A stretch of 64,000 nucleotides of DNA from Hymenochaete sp. R1 (Eukaryota > Basidiomycota > Agaricomycetes > Hymenochaetales > Hymenochaetaceae): assembly GCA_019400425.1 (NCBI GenBank), contig JAFREE010000037.1, positions 118,988-182,987 on the forward strand, in the 5' to 3' direction. The notes under the pieces are model-generated. The model was not told where the DNA came from. It searched no databases and saw only the letters and a list, made by a program, of their open reading frames with translations. The translations under genes and the position numbers were made by a program. Shown here piece by piece: positions 47,201 through 60,100 of this stretch (positions are counted from its first letter, which is position 1; every line of letters starts with the position of its first letter).

Positions 47201-50200
47201 GTGCATGCGCATACAAGCATGCCCCAGGGCATGAGCGCCTTCATCTTCATCCCAGCTGTGCGAATCATTAACGTCGTTTCTAACGCCGCCGGATGCAATG
47301 CGCCCTAAGTTTGAGTCACGGTCGGAAACCACCAAATGAAGAAGCTCAGGCTGAAGCAAAGTCCTCGTTGGGGAAGTCGAAGACTGCCCTGGCTTTTCAT
47401 CTAGGAGTTAGAAGGGAATCGGGATTTCCGGTCAGCACATGTCGGGAAATAGACATTAGAGAGAGTCGCGAACTGGCCTTCAAGTAATGGACTTTGGTAT
47501 CGCCATCACCATGATCGATGTCTAGACCAACAGGAAGAACACACCCCGAGACGCACATCGGCGAAAGCATAGGTTTCCAGAAGGGCTCGAGACGCCTGGA
47601 AAAATGGAGAACAGATCCAGGAAACGTAAGGTCGGTATCGGAAACCAGCAAGTCTTCATATCGCAGGAAGCCAGGAAGTCAAGGAAGTCAAGATGCCTTC
47701 CTTTCTTCACCTCCGTTCGCCGTTCCTTTCCTTTCGCAAACTTACGGCGAGATGACTAGCGCTCTCTCGGCCGAAAGCGAGAGAACATGGGGTAGAAAGG
47801 GTGAACAGGAGACTTCGAGTGCTTATCTCTCGTGGTCCGAGTTCATACAAGCTGGTCAGATGATGCATTGAAGGCGTCTATTAGATGCACATCTTGTTGT
47901 ACACCAGATTGTGTTCGCCGAGCGCACAATGCAGCTTTGATACCGATGTTGATGTTGACGCTAATGTTGACATTAACGTGGAAGTGCGACGGTTCCGAGA
48001 GGCGAGTCAAGATTCTGGATAAAAGAGGCGTAGGGATTAGATATATGGAGAATGTATTTCAACGACCGACTTCCGTACCACCGCATGTGGCTAGCAATGC
48101 ATAGCCCGCCATTCTTGAATGTGGCTGAAACAAATTACTAAGGTGCTTTGTTAATTGATCGGGATTGTACTTACGGGATGCTGTTAATGTTAAATGCAGC
48201 ACGCTATTGTAACATGGAATCAGAATCAATTGAGCCTCACCTACTATAACTATAGTGTTCCCAGACTGGCGAAACCTTCCGAAAGCAAAGAATCAGGCAA
48301 CGAATTTGTAGAACAAGGGATGATCACCCGATGCAAGATCCCTGCCCAAGAATAAGCAACGTTATCCGCGCTTTAGAAGAAAAGGGAGACACCCGACGAA
48401 CTGGCGGTTCCATTCGCCAAACCAATTTTTGACTGAGTCTTCCCAAGTCAATCTGAGTTCCCCAATCCGAACGCAATTAAGAAATTAGACGCTCACCGGC
48501 AACGGGCGCGTAGATCCCCGCACTTTCACGTCCGAAACCCATCCACTCTTGTTCGGTTGCAGAAGTCGACGGAAGCAAAATATCATTTGTGGGATAAGAT
48601 GTCATTCGGGATTCAGGACAGGATGGGCGTCAAACGCGCCACGCTCCTGTCACATAACGAGAGAAGGGGGAGGGGGTGATCAGTGATGCCCAAATCGTAG
48701 ACCTAATCTGTCAATCTAACGCTTAGCACTGTGCTTAGGCCAACAAGGCCAACATCATCATGATCCATCATTTAAAAAAGAAAAGAAGGACCGAATAGCT
48801 TTGAGGGGGAAAATGAAATAGAGACTTGAAGCGAGCCACCTAAAATGCTCACCTTCCATATATGAGCCTCTGAGAGGTTCGAGTTGACGACAGGAAGAAT
48901 GAAAATGGTGGCTGCGCTGCCGCCCTCCGAGCCCCTTCTTCATTCTGTCCACGCTCAGATTTCGTTGTTTCTCAGAAAGGCGGGATCTGAGAGAGGAATT
49001 ACCAGGAAGGAAGGGCGCTGCGGCTGTACGCCGAAGCACCAGTAGCCTACCATATTAGTACCACATAAGCGCTCCAGAAATCCCAATCTGGCGCCCGCGC
49101 CAAAAAAGGATCTCGGGTTTACGCCGCCAGTGTCTTTTCCCGCCCTGAAAGCTGGGGTAAATGATAAAAATGTGACGACATGCCTACATGGTTCGATTCG
49201 ATTAGGTTTGAAAGCAGCTTTGAAACAAAGTGCTGATCCTGCAAGGGGTCCCCACTAGTACTGTTGCTACTGTCAACTCGTGTTCATCAAATTGCAATTT
49301 GAGCGACAGATGCTGACTCGGACTCGAGGCGCTGGGAGGCGGAAGTAAACCTTGTTTTGTTTCTGTTTCTATTTCTGTTTCTGTTCAGGGAAAGAAGGGA
49401 AGGCCAGCGAGTGGATAGGCGAAGCGTTGTTTCTGGTACGTGTATCGTCGAATGTGCTTGGGTAGCGAGGAAGGGACGCACATGCTAGCGCCAGCAGTGG
49501 GCCTGGCGCAAGCTCGAATGAATGGGGGTGCACAAGCGAGTGGTGCATTGAATGGGCTTGGGCGGTATTGGTGTTCGATGCGAAGGCCCATGCGTGTGCC
49601 ATTGCCCAGTTCGATAAATTGTCCACATACATAGGTGAAATGATGTTCGATGGGGGTTTGGCGGCGGTCGTGGCGGGTGTGGTGCTGGTGGTAGAGGATC
49701 GTACACATTCATTCGGGAACTGGCCAATATCAAAATTGTTATGTTAATATTAATGTTCTGTTGTTGAGTACGGCGGCGTTGTCTGTTGTCATGCCAGTGG
49801 CCTTGCACACCTCTGTTGTGCAATAGAGTGTCACGGTAGTAAATCGAATGGACAAGACTCATCGCACGCAATATTCCTATTGTTCTTCATTTCGATCAAA
49901 GCTCCGGAAGTGGGATGTCTGCGGAAGCAAAAAAAGGGATGACCGCGACCGACAACATTCATACGCACACGAAAGAAGAAGAAAGGGAAAAAAGGAGAGG
50001 GAAAGACGCTCAATAGTAGCGTGGTGTGCCGTGTTCCAACCCATCGAATCGGTAAACCCCGAAATACAAGAGATATCGATCGTCCCTTTTCGCAACTCGA
50101 AGAGACGAGGCGAAAGCAGGCATTGAGGACTCGGACTCGAACAGGGGGCTGCTGAGATGTTGCCAAACGGCCGTAGCGCGATACACGGCAGCAGCGACGC

Positions 50201-52744
50201 ACAAAATGCATACCGCCCACCTAGGCCCATATCCTCTGCGGCGCGCGCTGTACAATTGATTGCTGTGCAGTACAATGCTACTTCGCCGAAGAAGTCACCA
50301 CAGGGGAAGCTGGGTGCCAGTGGCCAGTTGATCATCTGTCTGGTGATATCTCGCAAGCCACGTTCTCGCGAGAACAATCGCGACCGACCCGTCCTCGACC
50401 GCATGACCCGTTGGTAACTTACTTCTTCCCCGCACCTACTCAGCTGCTTAGAGCAGAAAAGGGCCCGCTCGGAAGCACGAGAGTTCGGGGCTTCTCGTAC
50501 GGCGTACGGGAACTTGAACACAAATCTGGAAAAGGAAGATTGGAACTGGGACTGGAACTACTGACCTGCTTGATAGGAGGCCTGGGTTCGACGCGCATGT
50601 ACTAGTGATATGTGGCATAGATAAAGAAGAAAGAATGTTGTACATTGTACATTGTATTGCTGGTACTATTCGTCACGGTGCGCTCGACGGGCCCGGCTCC
50701 GGTGATGGGAAAGACTGGAGACTAGAAGGCTCGGAGAAGAGCGGGCGTCGTTGCAAGAGCGCGCAGGCCTCATGGCGGCGGCGACGCGGCGGGCGGCGCG
50801 TTGCATCTGTGAAAAAATTCTTTCTCTTTTCACATACGCGTACGTTGATACATTGTGCGGCGGCGGGCTCAGGCTTCTTTCTTCAAAGCAAAGCCCTGTC
50901 TTCGTGTTCGCGCATTTTCTTTTCAGCCACTGGTATTACACCCACGGGCCTCACGGTCTGGGTCCAGCTGTAGCTGTACCTGTGAGTTTGAGCTGCTTCG
51001 CTTCCTTGACCTTCAAGTTTGCCTTGCCTGATGGGGTTCATCAGTCGCCTCTCTCTTGCCGTCCCGCTGGCAACGTCAACCCTTCCCATCCCTTCCAAGC
51101 TACCTCACGTAAAACGGCCCAAAGCGTGCAAATCATAGCGTTTTTCTCATACGTTCGTTGCCTAGCCGCAGCCTCAGCTGCAGGCACACACCATCAAACT
51201 TGACATAGCTTATGTGCGGTCATATAAGGTAACATGAGCGTAAAATTGGTTCCACGGATGCATCGTTTTTTTGTTGGGACCTGCTTGTTTGCCGACGGTG
51301 GTTGGGAGAGAGTTCGGTACTGCTTACTTATGCGTTCTTATGAGCTCAAGCACGGGCTTTGCGCATGTGGATTGTATTCATACAATATTGGAGAATAGGT
51401 AGTGCAAGCCGAGTTGATGGAGGATACTTAGCCGAAGGAAGGAGACGAGAGGAAAACGCGCGTGTTGCACGTTGTCATTCATCCTGTGGAATTCGAAGGG
51501 TTTCCGGCGGGCTCAGGCCCGGAGGCTCCGTGGAGGAGAATGCTATGGCGGGCGGGTGGACGGATGACGAGAAGTTTTAAAAGAGAGGGAGTGGAACGGT
51601 GGATAGATAGTGGATATGTCCGGGATGTTCCACCCAAGGCGAGAGTTTCACGACGGAAGCAAAAAAGAAAAGTTAGACATATGTATGCAATTGATTCATC
51701 CAATGGCTTCCGATCATTCTTGTCTGACTTTGTTCGCTGACGGTTCGGTTAAAGTCATCTGCATTATTTATTTGAGATGTATAGGATTTGTTGACGTGTA
51801 AAGGCGAAGGGGAGGTAGCTAAAACCGCGCGAGGGATGAGAGTAAAATAATGCAGCGACGAGGGATGTGATAGATGGGAACGAGGGTGAAGGAGAGAATT
51901 AGTATTAGAATAGTTGACAACCAAAGTCTCGGCGAGATATGTTTGATAATGATAATGTCAAAAAGAGGATATGACTTGAACTGGCCACTGCCCGAAAATG
52001 GAGACGACCGGCCAGAGAGGGCCTGTGCCTTTGGGTGTGGGTGGAAGAGCAGTGCGGGGATGAGATGTATGCGTTTGATGGGGTGAATTAGGCAAGCGAA
52101 AGAAGTAAAAAAAAAGATGGAGAGAAAAGAGGAGATGATTGTTGGAAAGGAACAGTGATGTTGATTGTGTGAAGGGATTGCAGAATCAGGATCAGGACAG
52201 AATCAGAGACTGTGATCGGCTGAGGAGGAGGCGAGAAAATATTTGGACGCCCCCTCGCCTCGTGCACGAACGCGCATCAGGAAGGGATAGCCACCGCTAT
52301 TGGGGGTATCAGGGGTCTCGGGGTCCCAGATGGGTAGGTGAGAGATGGGATCCCACATAAAACGAGCGGTCTTGCTCAGGAGACTCCCCTCCTTCGTTTC
52401 CCCCGTAATCGAATCGAATCCAGTCTCCCCTCGCCCATCGACCCATCCACCTTTTTTCTGTTTCCTCTTTTTCTCCTTCCTTCTTTCGTTTTCGTCGTCG
52501 TTGATTGCAATCCGGGCTCGACTTTATTGTCTACAGTCCATTTCACAACTCACGCAATCTTACAAATCACCAACAACGGACCCTACCCCCCCCCTCCCCC
52601 CTCTCTGCACCCACGACCACTCCGCGGGCGTCTTTCTTCCCCATCTCCCATTAATAGTTTGCACGGCCCAGGCGTATCCTCAACGGGACCCGGACTTTGC
52701 CACCATATATTGTCTACCACGAGTCGTATCACACCCTCCCACTC
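44201..52744. other. Gene-poor region, second part, up to the cyclin gene
   Basis: About 8.5 kb without a recognisable gene. ORFs are short and overlap on all frames; the longest is 49877-50521 (-, 214 codons) with no domain seen. Simple repeats include GATGTT/GACATT-like units near 47946-47979, TTTCTG units near 49360-49386, and an AATCAGGATCAGGA stretch near 52182-52196. The last 300 bp is CT-rich and is probably the cyclin promoter and leader. Confidence 0.45.
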
Positions 52745-54747
52745 ATGAGTGTTGCAGTAGCGCCTCCGCGCATCCCCTCTCCTTTCAAACATACTAGGGT
52801 TCCCCATCCCCATTCTCAGTCCTCTCGCCATGCGTCCCAGCATTATTCCTCGCAGCCGCAGCCACCGCAACAACAACAACATGTATCTCATCGCCCCTCT
52901 TCCGTAAGCAGCTTTTCCAAAATACCCCCAAACAACCACAACTATCGCATAAAATGAAGTCGTTTTCTCCGATACATTTTTTTTTCTGACCACCTCCTTT
53001 TCGACAACCACAGTCTTCAGCAGGACAATCGTCCAGTATGCACCCTCCCACATACGACACCTATTATGGGCACGAAGAAATCGCACGAATCTGCGCACGT
53101 TACGTCTCCTTCACGTTTTCATGTCCGGAAACCCTCACTCCGCCTCCACCCCAGTCTTCTCTCGAATCGTCTTCAAGACATCCACCCATACCTTCTACTC
53201 TCGTCCATTTTATCGCGTACGCTCTGCATAGAACTCGTTTACACACTTCCGTGACTTTCCTCGCACTCGCCTTATTACATCGTCTTAAGGGCCGATTCCC
53301 TGCTGCACGCGGGTCTTCCGGTCACCGCCTATTCCTAGCCGCTTTCATGCTAGCCTCAAAAGTAGCGTGCGACGATACATACTCCAACAAGTCGTGGGCG
53401 GTCGTGGGTCAAGGGATGTTTCAGTTGCGGGAGGTGAATCAGATGGAAAGGGAGATGTGTGGATACCTCGCGTGGAATCTCAATGTGTGTGGAGAGGAAC
53501 TCGAAGCATTTGAAAAGGAAGTACGTAGGATATTCCGTAACCCTCCTCCCTACGACGCTCTTCGGGTCTCCCTGATGGGCGGTGTGGGTGGTCCCAAAGC
53601 TGTCGAGCAGCCATCGCCGGTCTCTGAGGTACCTCCCTCCTACGAGTCACTCCCTCCGCACTTGTCGATCCCCTCTACATCCGAGAGGGACCGCTTCCAC
53701 CAGCTTCCAACCCCGGTCGAAGCTGGGTCCACTACCATCCCTCATCCGTTCCAGAGCGAAACCAAGCCGCGTTTGGCTCCTATCGCCATCGAAACCGCAA
53801 AGCCTGGCCACATCTCGTACCCCAGTCCACCAACCTCGCCCCCACATTTCGGCACTGCTTCAAACGCATCGTCTACCGTCGTCGAAGGACCTTCGCCCGT
53901 CTCACCCGAGGAGGATGACGAAAGTGATAGCGAGGATGAGGATGAGGATGACGACGTGGCGGATGAGATGGAAGGAGAGGGTAGCCCCAGTCCCACGAGC
54001 TCGATCGAATCGACGCTACAAACACCTCCGAACTCCGCGTCCTGCGACCCCCGCGTGGCGGCCGGCATGAAGCGCCAGCATTCGATGAAGTATTCGACTG
54101 CATCGGGTGCGGCGAAACTCGCGAAGAGCTGTTCCCTCCCTGGTATGCCGACTAATAACTCCATGTCCTCCGCTTCAGCATATGCTCATCAACAAGCGCA
54201 CGCACGCGCGAGTGTGCCGCCGGCGCTCATGTCTCACCGGTCGAAGGACCGCGAACCGATCGTCTCGAGCGTCAACGCGACGCATATGGGTGGTGTCGGA
54301 ATCGAGAGCGCGGCAGTGATGGACGTCGATGGGACGCATCCGAGGGATCTGGAGGACGAGAGGCGTGTGGGAACAGGTTACTACGCGAGCGTCCTTCGCC
54401 CGTCGTCGAGTACTGGCTCTTCGAAGCCGAGGCTTGAGAAGGAGATGTACCCGTTTTCGAGCGCGAGTGGGGCTGCGGCTGCGGCTGCCTCTACGGGGAT
54501 GAAGAGGGAGCGGGAGACGTCGAGCGCGAAGGAGCGTGAACTTCAAAAAGAGCGTGAGCGGGAACGCGAGAGGGAACGGGAAAGGGAGCGCGAGCGGGAG
54601 AAGAAGCAGACGGTGGCGGCTGTCCTCAGCGCACCCCGCGAGAGCTGGAGCGGGACGAACGGGATCATCACCCCGAGCAACTCGACTTCGAAACAAGAAA
54701 GAGAAAAGAAATGTCTCAAGACGTTTACCGTACCGTGTGCGTGGTAG
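52745..54747 (+). CDS. Pho80/PCL-type cyclin
   Basis: Regulatory partner of a cyclin-dependent kinase of the Pho85 type, linked in fungi to phosphate and nutrient signalling. Two exons: 52745-52903 and 53014-54747, giving 630 aa. The N-terminus is Pro/Gln/His-rich. The cyclin box covers about residues 72-225: YYGHEEIARICARYVSF, IPSTLVHFIAYALHRTRLHTSV, LALALLHRLKGRF, RLFLAAFMLASKVACDDTYSNKSWAVVG, REVNQMEREMCGYLAWNLNV. The remaining 400 residues are disordered: Ser/Pro-rich with an acidic stretch (53900-53985), and near the end an Arg/Glu repeat (54530-54610). The last ten codons run into a large hairpin, so the extreme C-terminus may be recently altered. The partner kinase is not in this window. 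Confidence 0.87.
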
Positions 54748-54780
54748 TTAAACGTCTTGAAACATTTCTTTTCTCTTTCT
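54696..54780. repeat. Long hairpin enclosing the cyclin stop codon
   Basis: Arms 54696-54727 and 54749-54780 are inverted repeats of 32 bp with one mismatch; the loop is 54728-54748. The cyclin stop codon (54745-54747) lies in the loop. It could be a foldback insertion, a template-switch product or a 3'-end RNA element. Confidence 0.88.
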
Positions 54781-57126
54781 CGGAAGGAATGACGGGTTTC
54801 ATGGGGTGGTATTCTGTTGTGGATTCGGTTTTCGGACACGGTATCAATCAACGCACGCATCTCTTCTGCTTTCGCTTTCCTGACTTCGGTCGATCGCATT
54901 TTTCCTACCCTTTTCTCACATCGGAATTCCAAGCTCAACCCAATGCACAAACACCCAATAGACTTAACTATTCGGCGTTCTGTACTATGTTTTTATTCTC
55001 GCCGCCCCCGCCGCGTTACCCCCCTTCGACCTACCCTCGATCCAATGCAAGTCCTAACATCGAACGACATCAATCATGGTTCTCTTCCTTGTTCAATACG
55101 TATTATTTCGCTTTCTTTCTTTTTCTTTTTAACCATTCACCCTTTCTGCACTGTAAAAATGACCCACAGTCCGTTAATAACCATCGAACTTGCGCGTAGC
55201 CGACGCTTTTCGCGCCTGTTCGGCCTTTCCTTTCCCCGCTTCGTTTTGCGTTGCTTTCAGATCCTCAGTCAGTCTTTGTGTTCAACAGCAAGTTTCCCCC
55301 CCTTTTCCCTGTCACATTCGCCCTTTGTGCCTTACACCAAGCACCCCCTCCTATTTCCTTTCACACCATCCCGCGAAATTCACAATCCTTGTTCAGACTG
55401 CAGCACGCGCATTTCGGCTTCCCTGTCATTTGTCACAAACCCCGCACATAAAACCTCCCTCCTTTACTTTCACTTTCTTTTTTGGCACAATATTATATTT
55501 CTTCTACACTCGCTATGGATTTCCTCATCCCCTTCCTTTTTCCTCCCTTGATTCTTGATCCTCGCTGTGCTTTATATTTACCTTTTCTCTCTCTCTCTCT
55601 CTTTCTTTCCTTTTTACATATTTCTCAGTGTCTCGTCGAAGTCGATCTTTGATTCGTCTCCCCCCCCCCCCCTCTTTCTTTCTTTCCCCCTCGTGCTCCA
55701 TGCAACTCGAAATGAACCATAGTAACTTTTCTTTCTTTCTTTCTTTTTCTTTACACGGACAAATATAGTCTCGTCGCTTTTCTTTACACATAGTGAGCCT
55801 CCAACTCTTAAGTTACTCCTTTTCTTCTTCTGTCTCGTCTCGTCTCGAATCTTCGCTGTTTTTATGTTTCGTTTTCCTTTCCTCTCTTTCCTCTCTCTCT
55901 TTTATCTCTCTTGCTAGTCATCCCGAAACCCTGTATGTAGTGTTCTTTTTTCCTCTCTCGTCGACTCGTTCGTCGTTCCGAACCGAACCGTCGAATCCAA
56001 AAGGGAAAGATATGGAAATAAAATAAAGAGTAAATGAAAAGGATCGTTTTTCTAGACGGGGTGAGCGGACACCATGCACCATCGAATTCACCTTGGTTCG
56101 TCCGATTCGAGTCGGTTGCTCTACTCCAGTACTCAACTTCGTTCTGTCGGTGTCGGTGTCTGCGCATGCAACTTGCCCTGCTGCCGCTGTGGACATATTT
56201 GCCTCCGGAAGATGAAGGAAGTGAAAGTGAAGAAAGTGAGTCAAGGTACGTCTACGTCTGATACTATCTTCATCAGGAACCGAAAATGAACAATGTGCTG
56301 CACGAACTTTACAGTGGAAGTTTTTCTTTTCTTTTCCTTTTCTTCTTTTCTTCCTGTTTCGTTTTGGGATTGGATTGAATTGAGATGGGGTCGATAGGGA
56401 TAGGGATAGGATAGGAGAGTGACCAGCAGAGCGGGTTTGTACTGACACCGACACCAATACCGCTCTATACCGTTGTGGCTTCGAAATGAAGAAAGTAAAA
56501 CTTCCTCGGAGTAAGAGTACTGCGTCGTGCGGGTCACGGTGGTGGCGGGGATACGAAGATGAAAGCCTGGGTGTCTCCTCCTGAGTCCTGTTTTTATTTC
56601 TTTCTGTTCCGTCGTTTCATTCATATTAATATTCAAAGACCTGCTTATTTAGGGCTTGGACGGAGTGGTGCCAGTGGGTTTCGTGTATGGACGTGGATAT
56701 GGATACCTCCTGCTAGTGGCATCTGACGCAAGCGCAGTACCAGTACTGGTTTATAAATTATAGGACAAGACAGGAGAGAAGGGTTCAGAGCTTTCCCGTC
56801 TCTCCCTTCTCCCTCTCTCAGGCTCCCCCTTTCTCATCGTCCCCTATCCTATTCAGGCCTTGGCCCAAACTAAGCTCGTAAAAAATCGAATCGAACCTAT
56901 CTAACCTATCGCATCTGCATCTCATCGCTCATCGCGATCTCACCCGTCCGCGTATTCCCAGTACTAAGTAGTAAGTAAACACTTTTCGACTCCGACTCCG
57001 TTCTCCACAAGTTTCATATTATCGTTCATCCCGTGTCTTCGTCTTCGTACCGATCTCCCGGCTCTTGCTCTTGCTCCTCAAAGTTTCCGGATAAATCGGG
57101 GATGGAGGGGGGCGTGGTTAAAGAAA
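54781..57126. other. Cyclin 3' region and pyrimidine-rich intergenic DNA
   Basis: No gene recognised in about 2.3 kb. The plus strand is strongly T/C-rich from 54860 to 55920, with CT repeats near 55590 and a C run near 55660-55671. GATAGG units occur near 56392-56416. Long ORFs here come from the low-complexity composition. Confidence 0.5.
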
Positions 57127-57176
57127 AATCGATGTACATGTAACATGATACTACTCATGTTACATGTACATCGATT
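57127..57176. repeat. Perfect 22-bp hairpin with 6-nt loop
   Basis: Arms 57127-57148 and 57155-57176 are exact reverse complements around the loop TACTAC. The arms include the palindrome TGTACA and the GTTACATG string. No gene is adjacent. It might be a protein-binding palindrome, a foldback element end or a small structured RNA. Confidence 0.9.
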
Positions 57177-60100
57177 ACGCGAATCCTATGCCCGACTTGA
57201 TTTTCTTCGAAAATTCCTCGAGCTCGAGCTCGGGAAGATCGGCGTCGGGGTTCGGGATTCGGGTGGGAAAAACAGTGGAGTGGGAGAGGTGTGCGTGTGT
57301 GCGCGTACCACGTTACCGTTGGGCGGCGGGCGGCGGGCGCAGTCAGCAATCGGACGGACAGGCGCGCTTAACTTTTTAGTCAAGATTCGTTTGTACGTCG
57401 AGCGGGCGCGAACGAACGGAGGCTTTTTTAGTGGTGGATTTCGTGCTCTTTTTCGTTTTTCGTTTCGAGGGAGACGAGACGAGACAAGCGCCAGGAGCGC
57501 CGAGAGGGGGGTTTCAGGCGATTTCCTTGATTCAGTCGTGAATCATGTTTCTGAACCTTCTTTTTTTCTCTATTATTTTTCTATTAGTGTTGGCGCCTAC
57601 AGTCGTCACCTTCGACGCCTATTGTTGCCATCGTCGTTGTAGTAGGCTGCCGTCGTCGAGGAACGAGGAACGGTCGGGAGAAGCCTGAGAATCAAGATTT
57701 GAATTTCTGTGTGTCATTGAATCAAATTCCATGCTCTTCGTGATGATCACGCTCTCCTGAGACCTTCCTCTCTTCCCCCATTCCGTCCACAAAACCGTTT
57801 CGTTCAATAACGCGCGCGGACGCTTTCCTCAACTAATTCTCTGTTCACCCACGTCTTCGAGTCAGAGACATCGACTTGCTCGAAGCAGATGCAGTACAAA
57901 AGGATTGTTCTGATCCACTTCCCTGCAGTTGCTGCCTTTCCCCGTTCGCGACTAGCATCATAGCCAGAACAAGCGATGGAAGGGATTGTCAGCTGTGCTT
58001 TGATCTAACATGCGGCGCAGTGCAATCACGATGATGGAATTTGGGATGGATGGATGGGAACATACTAGTACTAGTAGGACTCACCGAGGGGTTCAGCATT
58101 CATCTATCTTTTCTTATCTATCTGGAATATCTCCTTTGGGAGGTATGAGCGGTCCTCCCCGCCCCGTGCAGTTTTTCATGCACCAATAAGCGCGCGCGTC
58201 AACTCGATTCCAGATACAAATGATGCCGAATAACTTGATTCATCTCTCGTTCTTGTGATGATTTTTTTTTCGTGGGCTGTTCCGAGATGGAAAGCGATGG
58301 GAGGGGCAGGGCGGAGGCGACAGCCACCACCGTGTTCACATTGCCAGCCAGTGGAACCCGCAGAGCCTTCTCGTCGGGATCACATGCTGGACGTTCTTTC
58401 TTCGTGTTGGATATGAAAAGAATTCAGGATCGATACGATGAGAAGATGTGGTGGTGGCAGTATTAATAGAGGTATTTCGTCAGTGGGAGCGGCGCTTGGG
58501 AAATGTGCATGCGCATTGCGCTTCTACCCCTTTGCTTCTACCAAATTCTCATTTCGGTGCCCGGTGCTTTCTGATCCATAGGCGTTCGAATCGTTCTACA
58601 TATACAACGCTCCTGGAAAAGCCTTCTCCCCGGCCCTTTGCCCATTTGTTACGAACAAGAAGCAGTGGTGTCGTGGCTGTAGAGAGCACCGTAATGCACA
58701 TGTGCCTTCAGATGGAAGACGGATGATTATGGTGTTATATGCAGAAAGGAGAACGAGAAGACAGCACTCAAGCCCGCCGTCATCACGAGCCCTGCGAACG
58801 TCTTTCGAATCATTCAACCCGTTCGCCGGACCACCTCCCGTAACGTATCTCCGTCTCGCTAACCTTCCGTCCTCAATTCGAGGCGTCGACTCGGAAAACA
58901 AGAACATAAGAAACGTTCTTTCGGAGTCTTTATTTATTTAACTTAACTGTCCGTTCCTGAGCCTATTGCCCCAGTAATCTATGCGGGGAAAGAGCCAGAT
59001 TGCAGTGTAAGCTAAAGATTGTGGCTTGAGAATGCATCAAGTCTCTTAGGTTTCAAGAACGCCGATGCGTTGATTTGCGTTCTTTTTTTCACCTCTCTTG
59101 CCTCTACGCGCATGGAAGAAAATGATTGTTGCCAGCCAACGAACCCATAACCCTTCGCAATTTTTTTCACCCACTCTCGAAATTCGCCCTGGTTTTGGGC
59201 TCATCGCCTTGGACGGGGTGGGACTTGTGGCTTGGGGCTCAAGCTCAGGTTCGATGCCTCCGGCCAAGTTCGAGAATGATTGTCTTCGATATGATTATGA
59301 TATGACGAGATTGCGCTCGCGTTCCTGAGGATCAACACGACGCGCTGCACAATGATTCTGCTCTTTGTTGTTATAGGGGTCATGCTGGTGAGCCTTTTGG
59401 GAACGTGAACAGTCAGATTGATTTTGATCGCTGGCGGGCTAGAGCTACTAGAGCATTGTCATTGTTGGAAGGCTCTTTCCCGTAACCCTGCAAGGGTGTG
59501 TGACCGGCGAAAGGGTGAACACAAAGCAAACGGCCCTGCTAGAATGCAGCATGCAGGTACAAAAGGCTTGCCCAGCGATAGTCCTGATAAGCGTGCGTAG
59601 ATTGGTTCATGGAGCTCAAACCCCACTGGAGCTTTCTAGACGTATCATTGTATCGCAACAAATGTCGTATTCAGCACACACAACCGATTCGAGGAGGTTC
59701 AGTTCCTAACGCTAACGCGCTGTCGTCTCGTGGGTAGGTTAACAGTCAGCCACGTAAATGTCAAATACGCAAACGCCGACCTTTTTTGTCTCGTGTCCTG
59801 TCAGAGGTAGAACCGCGCCTCAAAGGAGATATCAGTAGGGAGAAGCACACAGTTGCCAGTAACACGCTCCCCGCATTCAATTCTTCTCGAATGTTTCCCA
59901 TCGGCCTCGTGTCGACTAAGGATGGGGAACATGTCGACTTTTCGGCGCAAATGAACATACGAACGTGGCGTGATCATCTTCGTTCGTGTCCGTTTGCATT
60001 CAACGGAGATAGGCTGGTGGCTTCTCTCAAAGCGAATACAGGGGGTGAGGACAACATGAATTGTTGAAATTGTAATGCATCCCTAAATGGTTTAGTCAGT

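Noticed and set aside
49877..50521. 214-codon minus-strand ORF in the gene-poor region
   Set aside because: No domain, odd Cys/Arg/Phe composition, and overlapping ORFs in other frames; nothing marks it as a gene.
54175..54696. 173-codon minus-strand ORF, Arg/Leu-rich
   Set aside because: It is the antisense of the cyclin's disordered tail and its Arg/Glu repeat.
1785..55671. C homopolymers (near 1787, 26766, 32926, 33154, 55661) as candidate regulatory elements
   Set aside because: They are scattered in noncoding DNA without shared context and may partly reflect sequencing or assembly error.
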